From JACZXQ01 sp036986155 (GTDB lineage: Bacteria; Gemmatimonadota; Gemmatimonadetes; Longimicrobiales; Gaopeijiaceae): a stretch of DNA of 40,699 nucleotides. A program made the position numbers and the translations under genes. A model generated the notes under the pieces. It was given only the letters and a program-made list of their open reading frames with translations, was not told the origin of the DNA and did no database searches. The stretch covers positions 1-40,699 of the forward strand of contig BTRA01000011.1 of the NCBI GenBank assembly GCA_036986155.1, in the 5' to 3' direction. Positions 40,487 through 40,699 of this stretch are shown here, piece by piece; position 1 is the first letter of the stretch; each line of letters begins with the position of its first letter.

Positions 40487-40699
40487 GCAGTCCCTTCAGA
40501 CACCAGGTCACGCACCGCCGCTTCGCCCGCCTCCAGTGCCTGTACGATGGCTTCAGGGTTCTCGACACCACCCTGCGCCATGTGGGCCTTGCCGCCTCCG
40601 TTACCGCCGACAATGGCGGCAACGGCGCGCACCAGCGTATCTGCGCGAATGCCCAGGCCGATCAGGTCGTCCGTGACGAAGGCAAACAGACTGTGCTTA
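40483..40699 (-). CDS. alaS: Alanine-tRNA ligase, C-terminal end only
   Basis: Only the last 71 codons lie in the window; the gene runs past the right edge. The reading SLFAFVTDDLIGLGIRADTL, then VGGNGGGKAHMAQGG and AIVQALEAGEAAVRDLV is the C-terminal DHHA1 domain of alanyl-tRNA synthetase, whose conserved GGGxxxMAQ motif is intact. The synthetase charges tRNA-Ala, and this domain helps bind the tRNA. The TGA at 40483-40485 overlaps the start of the next gene. Confidence 0.93.
   Translation of the reverse strand, partial: KHSLFAFVTDDLIGLGIRADTLVRAVAAIVGGNGGGKAHMAQGGVENPEAIVQALEAGEAAVRDLVSEGTA

Noticed and set aside
1..40699. CRISPR arrays, insertion sequences, prophage genes, attachment sites, rRNA
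   Set aside because: I saw no spaced direct repeats, no transposase or integrase motifs and no rRNA-like stretches.

Overview
This 40.7 kb window is a gene-dense, high-GC bacterial chromosome segment, almost entirely housekeeping and almost entirely on the minus strand. I recognise 42 protein genes (two cut by the window edges), one tRNA (Gln, anticodon TTG) and one SRP RNA. Gene content suggests an uncultured member of Gemmatimonadota or a close relative: an MglA GTPase beside recR/dnaX, a protein with a GWxTD-like stretch, DUF481 and DUF2520 proteins, and long acidic or proline-rich linkers. That placement is inference; no rRNA gene is present. There is no sign of plasmid, phage, insertion sequence or CRISPR.

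Layout in the direction of transcription (right to left). (1) 40699-29930: the end of alaS, a small unknown gene, a CpsB-type PHP phosphatase, gmhA, a ferritin-like protein, an SDR, the CCA-adding enzyme, rarA, hflX, a DUF2520 protein, pdxJ, a flippase-like membrane protein, ispE and tRNA-Gln. Most junctions are ATGA, TGATG or TTGA stop/start overlaps, so this looks like one long translationally coupled operon. (2) 29702-26686: a small accessory island with a cysteine-rich mini membrane protein, a DUF481 outer-membrane protein (the only plus-strand gene) and a large exported protein of unknown function. (3) 26590-20912: prs, rplY, pth, the pyrophosphate-driven ion pump hppA and an M20 peptidase. 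(4) 20822-18283: a ribosomal cluster with bS6 and bS18 encoded as one fused protein, a DUF2232 membrane protein, bL9 and RsfS. (5) 18151-8925: two paralogous proteins with an ATPase-like domain lacking its P-loop, a membrane span and two SPOR-like repeats, then smc, an MBL hydrolase and the DAHP synthase. (6) 8653-5019: yraN, the SRP RNA with its own promoter, dnaX, ybaB, recR and a small membrane protein. (7) 4826-1: mglA, pgsA, cinA, a lipase-like hydrolase, grpE and dnaJ (cut by the left edge).

The most unusual items are the bS6-bS18 fusion (20115-20822), the tandem pseudo-ATPase/SPOR pair placed directly before smc (14359-18151), the SRP RNA whose apical loop is not the usual GNRA tetraloop (8093-8190), and the 78-residue protein with 11 cysteines (29466-29702). 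The pseudo-ATPase/SPOR pair plus SMC is the best candidate for an undescribed system: its architecture would let one membrane protein connect the nucleoid side of the membrane with septal peptidoglycan.
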